A stretch of 64,000 nucleotides of DNA from Paracoccaceae bacterium (GCA_030758115.1 JANREX010000060.1:62001-126000), one strand, 5' to 3'. Shown: positions 38,001 to 47,525, counted from the stretch's first letter. Notes: generated by a model not told the origin, from the sequence alone. Numbers and translations: made by a program.

Positions 38001-39004
38001 GCCGCCGCCTCGATCCGCGTGATGCGGGCGGCTGTATCATTGATCAGGCCTGTCAGGGTGTCACCACGCGCGCGGGCGGCAAAGTTCAGCGCCATCCGAT
38101 GCGTCAGCACCGGGCGCGCCATGGCCACGACATCTTCGACCGATGGCGCCAGCCGCCCCTGAAGCAGGGCGCGCGCGCGCACGGTCAGCATCAGCGCCTG
38201 TGCCGCGCGGGGGCCAGGGCCCCATGCAACGGTCTGGCGCACACGGTCATCCGCGCTGTCATCTTCCGGGCGGAAGGCGCGGACCAGATCCAGGATCGCC
38301 TCGACCACGGCGTCGCCTACCGGCATCCGCCGCAGCAGGGTCTGTGCCTCAAGCAGTTCCGTATCGGTAAAGACCTGATGCGCCTCTTCCTCGGCCACGC
38401 CGGTGGTGGCCAGCAGGATGTCACGCTCTGTCGCACGATCGGGATACTGGACGTCGATCTGCACCAGGAAGCGGTCAAGCTGCGCTTCCGGCAGCGGGTA
38501 GGTGCCTTCCTGTTCGATCGGGTTCTGCGTCGCCAGAACGTGGAAGGGCTTGCCCAGCGGGCGATCCCGGCCCGCAACGGTCACGCGGCGTTCCTGCATC
38601 GCCTGCAACAGCGCGGATTGGGTACGCGGGCTGGCGCGGTTGATTTCATCCGCCATCAGCAACTGGCAAAAGATCGGACCTTCGACGAAGCGAAAGGCGC
38701 GGCGTCCGTCCGAATCGGTTTCCAGAACTTCCGACCCCAGGATATCCGCAGGCATCAGGTCCGGCGTGAACTGCACCCGGTTGCCCTGCAGGCCCATGAC
38801 GGTCGAAAGGGTTTCGACCAGTCGCGTCTTGCCAAGACCCGGCAGGCCGATCAACAGGCCATGCCCACCGCAAAGCAAAGCCGACAGGGTCAGGTCGACG
38901 ACCGTTTCCTGTCCGATGAAACGACGCGTGATCGAGGACCGCGCCTGTGCCAGCTTCTGCTCCAGCGCTTCGATACCGGCGACCAGATCGGCGTGATCGG
39001 ACAT
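37997..39004 (-). CDS. MoxR family AAA+ ATPase
   Basis: 'GLPGLGKTRLVETLSTVMGLQGNRVQFTPDLMPADILGSEVLE', 'LLMADEINRASPRTQSALLQAMQE', 'FHVLATQNPIEQEGTYPLPEAQLDRFLV'. Confidence 0.94.
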   Translation of the reverse strand: MSDHADLVAGIEALEQKLAQARSSITRRFIGQETVVDLTLSALLCGGHGLLIGLPGLGKTRLVETLSTVMGLQGNRVQFTPDLMPADILGSEVLETDSDGRRAFRFVEGPIFCQLLMADEINRASPRTQSALLQAMQERRVTVAGRDRPLGKPFHVLATQNPIEQEGTYPLPEAQLDRFLVQIDVQYPDRATERDILLATTGVAEEEAHQVFTDTELLEAQTLLRRMPVGDAVVEAILDLVRAFRPEDDSADDRVRQTVAWGPGPRAAQALMLTVRARALLQGRLAPSVEDVVAMARPVLTHRMALNFAARARGDTLTGLINDTAARITRIEAAA

Positions 39005-39073
39005 GGCAATGCCTCCTTTGAACCCTAGGTCATTATGATGATAGTATCTCGGCAAAGAGAAATGGCAAAAGCA

Positions 39074-39661
39074 ATGAGCGGACAAATGATCGTGACCCCC
39101 TCGGCAGAAGGCATTGCTGCCTCTGTAAAGGCAGCCAAGGGCAAGGGTCTACCACCGGTACATCTGTGGAATCCGCCCTTCTGCGGTGATCTGGACATGC
39201 GGATCGCGCGGGACGGCACGTGGTTCTACCAGGGCACACCGATCGGCAGGCCGGGGCTGGTGCGCCTGTTCTCGACCATTTTGCGCAGGGATGGGGACAA
39301 GTATTTTCTCGTCACCCCGGTGGAAAAGGTGGGTATCACCGTCGATGACGCCCCTTTCGTGGCCGTGGATTTCGAAACCGAAGGCGAAGGACAGGCGCAA
39401 AAGCTGACTTTTCACACCAATGTCGGTGACAGCGTGACCGCCACAACTGACACCCCGCTGCGATTCGTGCGCGACCCCGAGACGGGCGAGCCCTCGCCCT
39501 ATGTCATGGTGCGCGCCGGGCTTGAGGCGCTGATCGACCGCAAGAGCTTTTACAGGCTGGTGGATCTGGGAACCGATCATGTTGTCGATGGGGTCACATG
39601 GTTTGGCATCTGGTCCGATGGCGCGTTCTTCGGAATCATCCCCTCGGCCGAATTGCCCTGA
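39074..39661 (+). CDS. DUF1285 domain protein
   Basis: 'PVHLWNPPFCGDLDMRIARDGTWFYQGTPIGRPGLVRLFSTILRRDGDKYFLVTPVEKVGITVDDAPFVAV'. Confidence 0.88.
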   Translation: MSGQMIVTPSAEGIAASVKAAKGKGLPPVHLWNPPFCGDLDMRIARDGTWFYQGTPIGRPGLVRLFSTILRRDGDKYFLVTPVEKVGITVDDAPFVAVDFETEGEGQAQKLTFHTNVGDSVTATTDTPLRFVRDPETGEPSPYVMVRAGLEALIDRKSFYRLVDLGTDHVVDGVTWFGIWSDGAFFGIIPSAELP

Positions 39662-39673
39662 AACAGAGACTGT

Positions 39674-40603
39674 TCAGGCCGATTGCGGCCTGGGATGGAT
39701 CAACAGGAACACCACCCCCGGCAGGACGCTGACCAGAAACATCAGGCCAAAGGCAAAGCTGGCGGCAAAGCCTTCGGTGGCTGTGGCCCCGATCACCGGG
39801 AAAAGCGCGGCCGCCGCGCCTTCCCGCAGCCCCCAGCCGCTGACCGAAATGGGGATCAGCATGGTCAGCAGGATCAGCGGCACGATAATCGCGACGGCCG
39901 TCAGCGGAAGGCTGGTGCCGGTTGCGCGCGCGCAAATGGCGAAAGCCAGAAGGTTCAGGGCCGTCGTGGCCAGGCTGAGGAATATCTGACGCCAGATCAC
40001 CGCCGGGTGCAGGACAGAGGCCGCGAAGGCGGCTGACCATTCGCGGACATGCCGCCCCCAGGCAAGGGCGCTGCGGCTGATCGCAAGAAGCACAAGAGCG
40101 GCGACAATCACGACGCCCGCGGTCATTGCCACGAGGCGCAGCACCCAGTCAGGCAGCACGATTCCACCAGGCCCGAGCCAGACCAGCAGCACGGCGGCGC
40201 CCGTCACGCCGAAAAGGGCCAGTTGCCCGGCCAGGCGTTCGAACACCACGGCTTGCCCCGCGCGTTTCAATCCGGCCTCATGCCTTGCGCGGACGGCCCG
40301 GCCGGCATCTCCCACGACGCCACCCGGCAAGGACTGGTTCACGATCTGCGACAGGTAATATTCGCGGATGGCCCGACCCACGGTGATCGACTGGCCAAGG
40401 CGACGCGCTGTCAATCGCCAGCGCAGGGCAGACAGCACGGTCTGCCCGTTCAGGGCCAGAACCGCCGCAAGCAACCAGACCGGGTCTGCGCCCAGCAGCA
40501 GATCCAAGGCACCGGGTCCATCAACGGTCCGCCAGAGCAGCGCCAGAACCGCCAGCGTCACCGCCACCCGAAGCAGTCTGATGATCCCCGCTTTTCCAAA
40601 CAT
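39674..40603 (-). CDS. Lysylphosphatidylglycerol synthase/flippase-like (UPF0104) membrane protein
   Basis: 'REYYLSQIVNQSLPGGVVGDAGRAVRARHEAGLKRAGQAVVFERLAGQLALFG'. Confidence 0.82.
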   Translation of the reverse strand: MFGKAGIIRLLRVAVTLAVLALLWRTVDGPGALDLLLGADPVWLLAAVLALNGQTVLSALRWRLTARRLGQSITVGRAIREYYLSQIVNQSLPGGVVGDAGRAVRARHEAGLKRAGQAVVFERLAGQLALFGVTGAAVLLVWLGPGGIVLPDWVLRLVAMTAGVVIVAALVLLAISRSALAWGRHVREWSAAFAASVLHPAVIWRQIFLSLATTALNLLAFAICARATGTSLPLTAVAIIVPLILLTMLIPISVSGWGLREGAAAALFPVIGATATEGFAASFAFGLMFLVSVLPGVVFLLIHPRPQSA

Positions 40604-40606
40604 GGT

Positions 40607-42265
40607 CTATCCCCCGTTTGCGGACAGCGGCAGGGACGCCCCGGCACGGGGCTGCGTGCTGAAACCTTTCAGAAGAAGATCGCGCATCGCCTCCATCGGC
40701 AGCACAGGTGCGGTATCCGCCGGGATCAATCCAGGCGTCCACCCCCAGTCGGCAACCTGCGCCAGCAGATCCGGCGGGCCGATCAGATGGACAGGCACAT
40801 CCCGTCTTTCGTCCAGCGCGATGAAACCCGCCGCCTGATGATCGCCAAGAACGATCATCAAAGGCGGATCATCCGCATGGCGCATGGCATAGGCGAACAC
40901 GGTTTCAAGCGCATAGGTGATCGACTGCCGGTATTGATCGCGCACCCGGTCATGATCGCGCCAGACCACCTCGGGCCGGTCACCGGATCGGGCCATCTCG
41001 TCAAAGATCGTGCCATCGCCAAGGTCTTCCCAGGGAACCAGCCGCGGGATCGGCACCCATGGCGCATGCGACGAGATCAGCGCAACTTGCACAAAAAGAT
41101 TGCGGTCGGACGGCGTATCGCGCAACAGCCTGTCCATTGCGGACAGGGTGAACTGGTCCGGCATCGTGACCCAATTGAAGGGCAGGCCGCGATATCCCAG
41201 GTCGGCCGCGGGCAGGACTGTCTCGAAACCCATGAAGGCCGCTTCGGGCCAGTCCAGCGTGATCGCCGGCATCACGGCTGCCGTATGAAACCCTGATCTG
41301 GCCGCGATATGAAACAGCGTCTCGCGCCCGCTGGCCAGGGCCGCCTGATAGCGCGCTTGCCCATCGACCCGCATGCCATTGGCAAAGGTCGCATGGGCCA
41401 GCCAGCTTTGCCCCCCGCGGGTCGGCGATGTCAGATAGGCCGATTGCATGGCAAGACCCGCATCCCGCAGGTCTTGCGTTGCCCTTTCAAGCAAGGGGCG
41501 ATGCTGCTGCGCATAGAATGGCGTGTCCATGCTGGTGCGCCCGTAGCTTTCAACGAACACGACCAGCACATCCCGATCAATCCGGTCCAGAAGATCCCCG
41601 CGCGCGGCGAAAGGGTCGGCGCGGGCCAGATCGTTGAAGGCGCGCAGATCGGCCAGCGTGTCCCGCACGAGGACAGCACGCTCCAACCCGACACGGGCCG
41701 TAAAGGCCGTGCCCGGCGCATTGAACGGAACCGGCCAGCGCGCCATGATCGATCCGACATCCGACACCGCAAGGCCAAGTGCCACAAAGGCCGCCGACCC
41801 GGCCGCAAACTGCGCCGGGCGGGGCAGCGGAAGGCGGGCCCAGACGCCCATCGCCCACCACAGGCAGGCGGCGAAGGCGATCACCACGGCCACGACGCCA
41901 AGCGCAGCCCCAAGCGCAGGCAGCAGGCCGATCGACCCCGATGTCAGACGAAAGGCCGCCGCAATCAGGGGCATGTCACCCACCGGGTTGAAGCCACGTG
42001 CAAAGGCCGTGAACATGCCGAAATCCGCAGCCTTCAGGACAACGATCACGGTCAGGGCCAAGGTCAGCACCGCGCGGATCAGCCGCCCCGCGCGCCTGTC
42101 GCCGATCACCGGCAAGGCCAGCAGCAGCAAGGGCCATTCAAGCGCAAAGGCGCCCAATGCCCCCCAGGTCATGGCCGCCGGATGGTTCGGCTGGATCAGG
42201 ACCAGATGAAGAAACACCGCCGACAGGACGAGGGCACCATAGCGGCGCCAGGGGGCCTGGGTCAC
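40607..42265 (-). CDS. Sulfatase-like hydrolase / phosphoglycerol- or phosphoethanolamine-transferase-like membrane enzyme
   Basis: Four-plus N-terminal TMs, 'DVLVVFVESYGRTSMD', 'TRGGQSWLAHATFANGM', 'LMIVLGDHQAAGFI'. Confidence 0.8.
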   Translation of the reverse strand: MTQAPWRRYGALVLSAVFLHLVLIQPNHPAAMTWGALGAFALEWPLLLLALPVIGDRRAGRLIRAVLTLALTVIVVLKAADFGMFTAFARGFNPVGDMPLIAAAFRLTSGSIGLLPALGAALGVVAVVIAFAACLWWAMGVWARLPLPRPAQFAAGSAAFVALGLAVSDVGSIMARWPVPFNAPGTAFTARVGLERAVLVRDTLADLRAFNDLARADPFAARGDLLDRIDRDVLVVFVESYGRTSMDTPFYAQQHRPLLERATQDLRDAGLAMQSAYLTSPTRGGQSWLAHATFANGMRVDGQARYQAALASGRETLFHIAARSGFHTAAVMPAITLDWPEAAFMGFETVLPAADLGYRGLPFNWVTMPDQFTLSAMDRLLRDTPSDRNLFVQVALISSHAPWVPIPRLVPWEDLGDGTIFDEMARSGDRPEVVWRDHDRVRDQYRQSITYALETVFAYAMRHADDPPLMIVLGDHQAAGFIALDERRDVPVHLIGPPDLLAQVADWGWTPGLIPADTAPVLPMEAMRDLLLKGFSTQPRAGASLPLSANGG

Positions 42266-43014
42266 GAACGGTGCCTCCAGAGCCAGAGCGTGTCGCGCCC
42301 GAAGGACCAGATCAGCGCCGTCACGGCAGCCCAGGCGATGCCCAGCGCCGGACCTCCTCCCAGGATCGGCACCTGCAAGGCGATCAGGGCGGCAATCTGG
42401 ATCACGCAGACCACCTTGCGCCCGAATTTGTCAGGCAAGGGCGCTGTCATCCACGGCAGGACCCATGATGCCGCGACAAAGACATAGCGCATGATGCCCA
42501 GGGTCAGAACCACGATCCCCCCCATGCCATCGGCAAAGGCATGCAGTGCCAGGATCAGGGCAAGGGCGGCGTCGATCTCCATGTCGAAACGCGCGCCGAA
42601 CCCCGAGGCCAGACCCTGACGCCGCGCCAGCCAGCCATCGACACCATCAAGCGACAGGGCAAACAGCGCGACAAGCGCCACTGCCCATCCGCCCAGAGCC
42701 GCCTGACCCGCATCCGGGGACAGCAGGGGGGCAAGCAGGCTTGCACCAAGACCCGCCCGCAGCAACGTCACCCCGTTGCAAGACCCAAACCGCGCGTGCG
42801 GGTAATGCGCGGGCAGTTGCCACCACAACAGCAGAACCCCTGCGGCGAACAACACGAGTGCAGGTATCCCCGCCAAGGCCGGGGCGTCGAACAGGCCCAG
42901 GGTCACCGCCTGCATCGCAAGGGCCGTGCCGGCCGCCCAGACCAACAGGCCCAGGCGTGGCGGGATCACGCGCGCGCGGTCGGGCATAATGGCATCAGGC
43001 GACATGGGGTTCAT
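42262..43014 (-). CDS. CDP-alcohol phosphatidyltransferase family protein
   Basis: Complete CDP-AP motif DG-WL-AR-RQGLASGF-G-ARF-D-MEI-D. Confidence 0.92.
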   Translation of the reverse strand: MNPMSPDAIMPDRARVIPPRLGLLVWAAGTALAMQAVTLGLFDAPALAGIPALVLFAAGVLLLWWQLPAHYPHARFGSCNGVTLLRAGLGASLLAPLLSPDAGQAALGGWAVALVALFALSLDGVDGWLARRQGLASGFGARFDMEIDAALALILALHAFADGMGGIVVLTLGIMRYVFVAASWVLPWMTAPLPDKFGRKVVCVIQIAALIALQVPILGGGPALGIAWAAVTALIWSFGRDTLWLWRHRS

Positions 43015-43134
43015 CCGTCAGAAATAGTGTAGAAGCAAAGCAGTCAAGGGATGCGCCCTCTTGGACTGATGGGGGTGCGCTTGACCGGGCCCTGTTTCCG
43101 GCTACCTGAATTTCATGTGATATGCGAGGACGCC

Positions 43135-43680
43135 ATGTTGCCACAACAGGATCGTTACAAGGCACCCGCACGCTGGCTGCATTGGCTGGTCGCGGCGCTG
43201 GTGCTGGCAATGGTGCCGGTTGGCTTCCTCATGGTGCAACAGGGACTCAGCCGACCGTTCCAGAACGCCTTGTTCCTGTTTCACAAGAACATGGGCGTCG
43301 TCGTGGGCCTGCTGGTTCTGGTGCGCCTTCTGTATCGGTGGCGCAATCCACCACCGCCACTTCCGGCATCCCTGCCATCCTGGCAACGGCGCGTCTCGGC
43401 CGGGGTGCATGGGCTGCTTTACACGCTGATCGTGCTGATGCCGGTATCGGGCTATGTGCGGGTCCGGGCCGGGGGCTTTCCGATCGAGATGCTGGATGCG
43501 CTTGGCATGGGCAGCCTTGTGCCAAGGTCCGAAGCCCTGGCCAACGCCGCGAAGTCGTTGCATTACGCGGGCGCCCTTGCGCTGGTGGTTCTGCTGGCGC
43601 TTCATCTCGGGGCGGCGCTGCAACATGGGCTGATCAAACGCGACGGGATCATGGGACGGATGTGGCCACCGCATCGCTGA
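43135..43680 (+). CDS. Cytochrome b561 family protein
   Basis: 'RYKAPARWLHWLVAALVLAMVPVGFLM', 'FLFHKNMGVVVGLLVLVRLLYR', 'LHYAGALALVVLLALHLGAALQH'. Confidence 0.92.
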   Translation: MLPQQDRYKAPARWLHWLVAALVLAMVPVGFLMVQQGLSRPFQNALFLFHKNMGVVVGLLVLVRLLYRWRNPPPPLPASLPSWQRRVSAGVHGLLYTLIVLMPVSGYVRVRAGGFPIEMLDALGMGSLVPRSEALANAAKSLHYAGALALVVLLALHLGAALQHGLIKRDGIMGRMWPPHR

Positions 43681-43739
43681 AAACGGTCGTCGCCCAAGTC
43701 TGACGGCTGCGCGCACAGGTCCCTTGGGCCTGTCACGCA

Positions 43740-44504
43740 TTATGGCGCAGGACCAAGCGTGACACGCGCCGCCACCGGGCGATGATCCGATGCGATGCGA
43801 ATGCCGGGACCATCCAGCGCGCGCATGTCTTCGACGCGGCCGGGCGCGGTTGTCAGGATCCGGTCCAGGGGCAGGATGGGGCGCGCCACCGGAAAGCTTG
43901 CTTTTGCCGCACCTGTCAGCGATTGCCCCAGCAGACGCGGCGACATCGCCAGACCACCCCAGGGGCGCCATTCGTTCAGATCGCCGATCAGCAGGTTCTG
44001 GCGCGGGGACCGGCGGCGCAGGTGCTGGCCAATGACCCGCATCTGCGCGATGCGCAACGGCTGGCCCAGTGACAGATGTGTGCCGATCACGCGAAAGGCA
44101 TGTCCGTCCCGGCTTGCATCGACCACGACCGCCCCCCTGTGGCAATGTCCGGGCAGATCAAGCAGGGTGACATCCTCGACCGCGATATCCGGTGCAAGGA
44201 ACACGATCACGCCCAGAAAGCCGTGGCTGTCCGGACCCCAGCGCGATGTAGCCGTTCTATGCACATGGCGCAGCCCGCTCTGATCCTCGATCCGGCCGAT
44301 GTCCAGGAAACCGCGATGGGGGCGGCACTCCTCATCGGCTTCCTGCAGCACCAGAACGGCAGTGCGCGGCACCAGGACTTCGGACAAAAGAACATCCGCC
44401 GTCCGGTTCGGGTCGATGCGCCCATCCTGACCGCGACCCCGATGGATGTTCCAGCTTACGCAGTCCAGCGCGCCGGGCGCGGGTGATCCGCTGAAGCCTG
44501 TCAT
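43740..44504 (-). CDS. Endonuclease/exonuclease/phosphatase (EEP) family protein
   Basis: 'CVSWNIHRGRGQDGRID', 'VLQEAD', 'GTHLSLGQPLRIAQMRVIGQHL', 'LLIGDLNEW', 'ASDHRPVAARV'. Confidence 0.88.
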   Translation of the reverse strand: MTGFSGSPAPGALDCVSWNIHRGRGQDGRIDPNRTADVLLSEVLVPRTAVLVLQEADEECRPHRGFLDIGRIEDQSGLRHVHRTATSRWGPDSHGFLGVIVFLAPDIAVEDVTLLDLPGHCHRGAVVVDASRDGHAFRVIGTHLSLGQPLRIAQMRVIGQHLRRRSPRQNLLIGDLNEWRPWGGLAMSPRLLGQSLTGAAKASFPVARPILPLDRILTTAPGRVEDMRALDGPGIRIASDHRPVAARVTLGPAP

Positions 44505-45349
44505 CAGGACAGGTAGGAGGCCGCCTGGCACGCACCGCTCTTGGCCCGGTCATGCAAGGGAAGTGCCGCCGCATTGGCCAGCGGCGTGAGGCCACAATCG
44601 AAGACAACGTCCGAACCAAGACCGAAGACACGTGTTTCGGGCCGGATGCATTCGGCAAGGGTCAGCGGCGCGGTGGGGGTCGTCAAGGCAGCCCGCCCTG
44701 CCCCGATGAGCAAGGGTGCGATGGCAACCTGAAGCCGGGTCAGCAACTGCGCCTCGAGAAAGCCCGCAATCGTGATCCCGCCACCTTCGATCAACAGCGT
44801 GGACAATCCCGCCTCATGCAAGGCGCCAAGGATGGCATGAGGCTCGAAGATACCCTTGACCAGCGGCAGGCGGATCACTTCGACCCCGGCGGGGCGTTTG
44901 CGATCAACGGCCTGGATCACGAAGCGGCGGGTCCCATCGGCACGCAGAGCCGGCGCGTCATCGGGCAGGCGACCTTTCGGGTCGATCACGATCCGCGCCG
45001 GGTTGGGGCCACTGCACAGCCGCACATCAAGGCGTGGTTTGTCGTGAAGCGCCGTGCCGACGCCGATCATCACCCCATCCACAAGCGCCCGGATCCGGTG
45101 AAGATGCGCCAGACCGTCCGGACCGGACACATCGCGCGCATCGCCCGACAGGGTCGCGACCCGGCCATCCAGTGACTGTCCGATCTGCGCAATCGTGACC
45201 GGGCCAAGATCGCGCCGCGCCAGCGGACCATAAAGATCCAGCGCCGCACGTTCACCATCGGACCAGGTGCCGCAACAGGAACAGGCCCGGCCAGACCGGA
45301 TGGCGAGGATACGCTCCCACACCTCGGGGGTAACGGTCACATTGTGCAT
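44504..45349 (-). CDS. RibD C-terminal-like (dihydrofolate-reductase-fold) reductase with N-terminal Cys motif
   Basis: 'VTIAQIGQSLDGRVATLSGDARDVSGPDGLAHLHRIRALVDGVMIGVGTALHDKPRLDVR...ARIVIDPKGRLP', 'LLIEGGGITIAGFLEA'; ATGA overlap with EEP gene. Confidence 0.88.
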   Translation of the reverse strand: MHNVTVTPEVWERILAIRSGRACSCCGTWSDGERAALDLYGPLARRDLGPVTIAQIGQSLDGRVATLSGDARDVSGPDGLAHLHRIRALVDGVMIGVGTALHDKPRLDVRLCSGPNPARIVIDPKGRLPDDAPALRADGTRRFVIQAVDRKRPAGVEVIRLPLVKGIFEPHAILGALHEAGLSTLLIEGGGITIAGFLEAQLLTRLQVAIAPLLIGAGRAALTTPTAPLTLAECIRPETRVFGLGSDVVFDCGLTPLANAAALPLHDRAKSGACQAASYLS

Positions 45350-45371
45350 CGTTTTCCTCCTTTCCAGTTGG

Positions 45372-46145
45372 TCATGGCGCAACTGGCGGCAGGGCCAGCA
45401 AATCGGTGTGGCCGATCTGGCAAAGCGCCGTCTTGGCAGCAGCGGCGCGGGTGCCACCCCATGCCATGGCCTGCGACTCTCCCGCTTCGGCAGCCGCCAT
45501 CGCGATACCTGCAAGCAATTCACGTTGCAGCGCGGATTGGTCGGGCCCCAAGTGCCAGGGGCTGTCGGAACGGTGCACCGCGTATCCACGGCGTTCAAGC
45601 GCGGCGGCCATGGCGTCGGTCGCACCCGGGCCCAGCGCCGGGCCGAAGCCCTTGTCGCCCACCTGATGGCGATTGAACGCGACGGTCACCGCCGCATCGG
45701 CCGTATCTGACGGGGTCCAGTGCATCACGCCATCATAGGTCAAGGCGGCATAGAACGGCAGCCCGTGATCAGCCAGACGTTCCGCCAACCCCTCAACCCA
45801 GTCAAGCGAACACAGGTCAAGCAGAGCGGACGCCGTCACAAGACTGGCACCGTCCAGTGGCAGGCTGTCCAGGTCGCGCAGATCGATCCGGTGCGTGGTC
45901 ACAGCCCCCTGGGCCGCCAATGCCGCATGACGCAAAAGTTCGGGATCATTGTCGACCAGGCGCCATGTTGCCGCCTCGGCCAGATGGCCTGAAAAGGCGC
46001 GAATGGTGGAACCCGTACCGCAGCCCAGGTCGACAATCACCGCCTGCGGTCCTGCCGCCTGCGCCGCCGCGCGCAACAGCGCCGCGTCCCGCGCCGCATG
46101 ATCGGCCGGTTCACGCAGGGCAAGCCAGGCGGCGCTGAAACCCAT
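45372..46145 (-). CDS. Class I SAM-dependent methyltransferase
   Basis: 'AVIVDLGCGTGSTIRAFSGHL...WRLVDNDPELLRHA'. Confidence 0.86.
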   Translation of the reverse strand: MGFSAAWLALREPADHAARDAALLRAAAQAAGPQAVIVDLGCGTGSTIRAFSGHLAEAATWRLVDNDPELLRHAALAAQGAVTTHRIDLRDLDSLPLDGASLVTASALLDLCSLDWVEGLAERLADHGLPFYAALTYDGVMHWTPSDTADAAVTVAFNRHQVGDKGFGPALGPGATDAMAAALERRGYAVHRSDSPWHLGPDQSALQRELLAGIAMAAAEAGESQAMAWGGTRAAAAKTALCQIGHTDLLALPPVAP

Positions 46146-46148
46146 CGC

Positions 46149-46544
46149 TCAGATCTCCGCCTCGAACCAGCCGCGCGCCATGTGGCTTTCGTGCAATGTG
46201 ATCCGCAGCCGCTTGACCCGCCCATTGTCCTTCAGTGCACCGGATCGGACCTTGGCGGCCATTTCCCGGAAAATATGCCCAGACAGGAATTCCGTGGTGG
46301 TGAAAATCCCCTTGAACTGCGGCACCTCGTCAAGGTTCTTGTAGCGCAGGGGTTCCAGAACCGCCGCCAGCGCCTCGATCGCGAGGCCGATATCGACGAC
46401 CAGACCGTGCTCGTCGATATCATCGGCAAAAAAGGCGGCATCGACGGTAAAGGTCGCACCATGCACACCCTGCGCGGGGCCAAAGACCGGCGAGGGGAAG
46501 GAATGGGCGATCATGATATGGTCACGGACTTCGACGGCGTACAT
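46149..46544 (-). CDS. Divergent 6-pyruvoyl-tetrahydropterin synthase / QueD family protein
   Basis: 'MIAHSFPSPVFGPAQGVHGATFTVDAAFFADDIDEHGLVVDIGLAIEALAAVLEPLRYKNLDEVPQF...TEFLSGHIF...LRITLHES'. Confidence 0.85.
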   Translation of the reverse strand: MYAVEVRDHIMIAHSFPSPVFGPAQGVHGATFTVDAAFFADDIDEHGLVVDIGLAIEALAAVLEPLRYKNLDEVPQFKGIFTTTEFLSGHIFREMAAKVRSGALKDNGRVKRLRITLHESHMARGWFEAEI

Positions 46545-46577
46545 TTGGGCTCCTTGAGGGGTATTCCGAGAGTTGTT

Positions 46578-47525
46578 TCAGTAGCGGATGCGGTGGCACA
46601 GAGTACCTGGTGCCGAAAGGATACGGGCGTAATCGGTCGGCAGATCGGAAAAAGCGCTTTCGCCCGAGATCAGGGCGTCCAGCCGTGGGTCGCATAGCAG
46701 TTCCAGCGCCTTGCCCATCCGGCGCGCATAAGTCCAGCGCGGCAACCTTCCGGCGGGCAGATGGCCGACCTGTGAACTGACAAGCCGCAGGCGGCGGCTG
46801 TGAAACGCCCCGCCCAATGGCACCCGGACCGGGGTGTCACCATGCCAGCTGGCCTCGACAACGGTTGCCTCCTGACCGGCAAGCGACAGCGCCAGTGTCA
46901 GGCCCGCTTCGGTCGCGCTGGTGTGAATGACCACGTCGCAGCCCTGCGGCGCCGCGTCAGGCAGCGCAAATGCGACCCCCAGCGCCCTGGCCAGATCCGC
47001 ACGGTCGGGATTGATGTCGACCAGCGTCACCTCTGCGCCGGGCAAACGTGCCGCCAGCGACGCCACCAGCGCGCCAACGACACCGCCACCGATCACCGCG
47101 ATCCGGTCGCCTGCACCGGCGCCACTGTCCCACAGGATGGTCAGCGCGGTTTCCATATTGGCGGCCAGGATCGCACGTTCCGGCGGCAGCGCATCGGGCA
47201 AAGGCGACAGCATGGTTTCCGGCAGACGATATCTGGTCTGATGCGGGAAAAGCGCAAAAACGCAACGCCCGGCCAGCGCGCCCTCGGTCACGCGGCCGAC
47301 GCTGCAATAGCCATATTTCACCGGGAACGGAAACGCCCCTTCCATGCCGGGTCCACGCATCCGCTCATGCTCGGACACAGGCACGCGACCGGCCGCAACA
47401 AGCCGTTCCGTCCCGCGGCTGATGCCGGAAAACAGGGCCTCTACCGCCACACCGTCCGCGGCGACATGGCCGGGCCTGATCTCGGCGCGGTCGGGGGCCA
47501 CACACCAAAGGGCAAGTGCGTTCAT
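46578..47525 (-). CDS. Zinc-less MDR (alcohol dehydrogenase-like, BchC-like) dehydrogenase
   Basis: 'EALFSGISRGTERLVAAGRVP', 'VKYGYCSVGRVTEG', Rossmann 'RIAVIGGGVVGALVASLAARLPGAEVTLVDINPDRADLA'. Confidence 0.83.
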   Translation of the reverse strand: MNALALWCVAPDRAEIRPGHVAADGVAVEALFSGISRGTERLVAAGRVPVSEHERMRGPGMEGAFPFPVKYGYCSVGRVTEGALAGRCVFALFPHQTRYRLPETMLSPLPDALPPERAILAANMETALTILWDSGAGAGDRIAVIGGGVVGALVASLAARLPGAEVTLVDINPDRADLARALGVAFALPDAAPQGCDVVIHTSATEAGLTLALSLAGQEATVVEASWHGDTPVRVPLGGAFHSRRLRLVSSQVGHLPAGRLPRWTYARRMGKALELLCDPRLDALISGESAFSDLPTDYARILSAPGTLCHRIRY

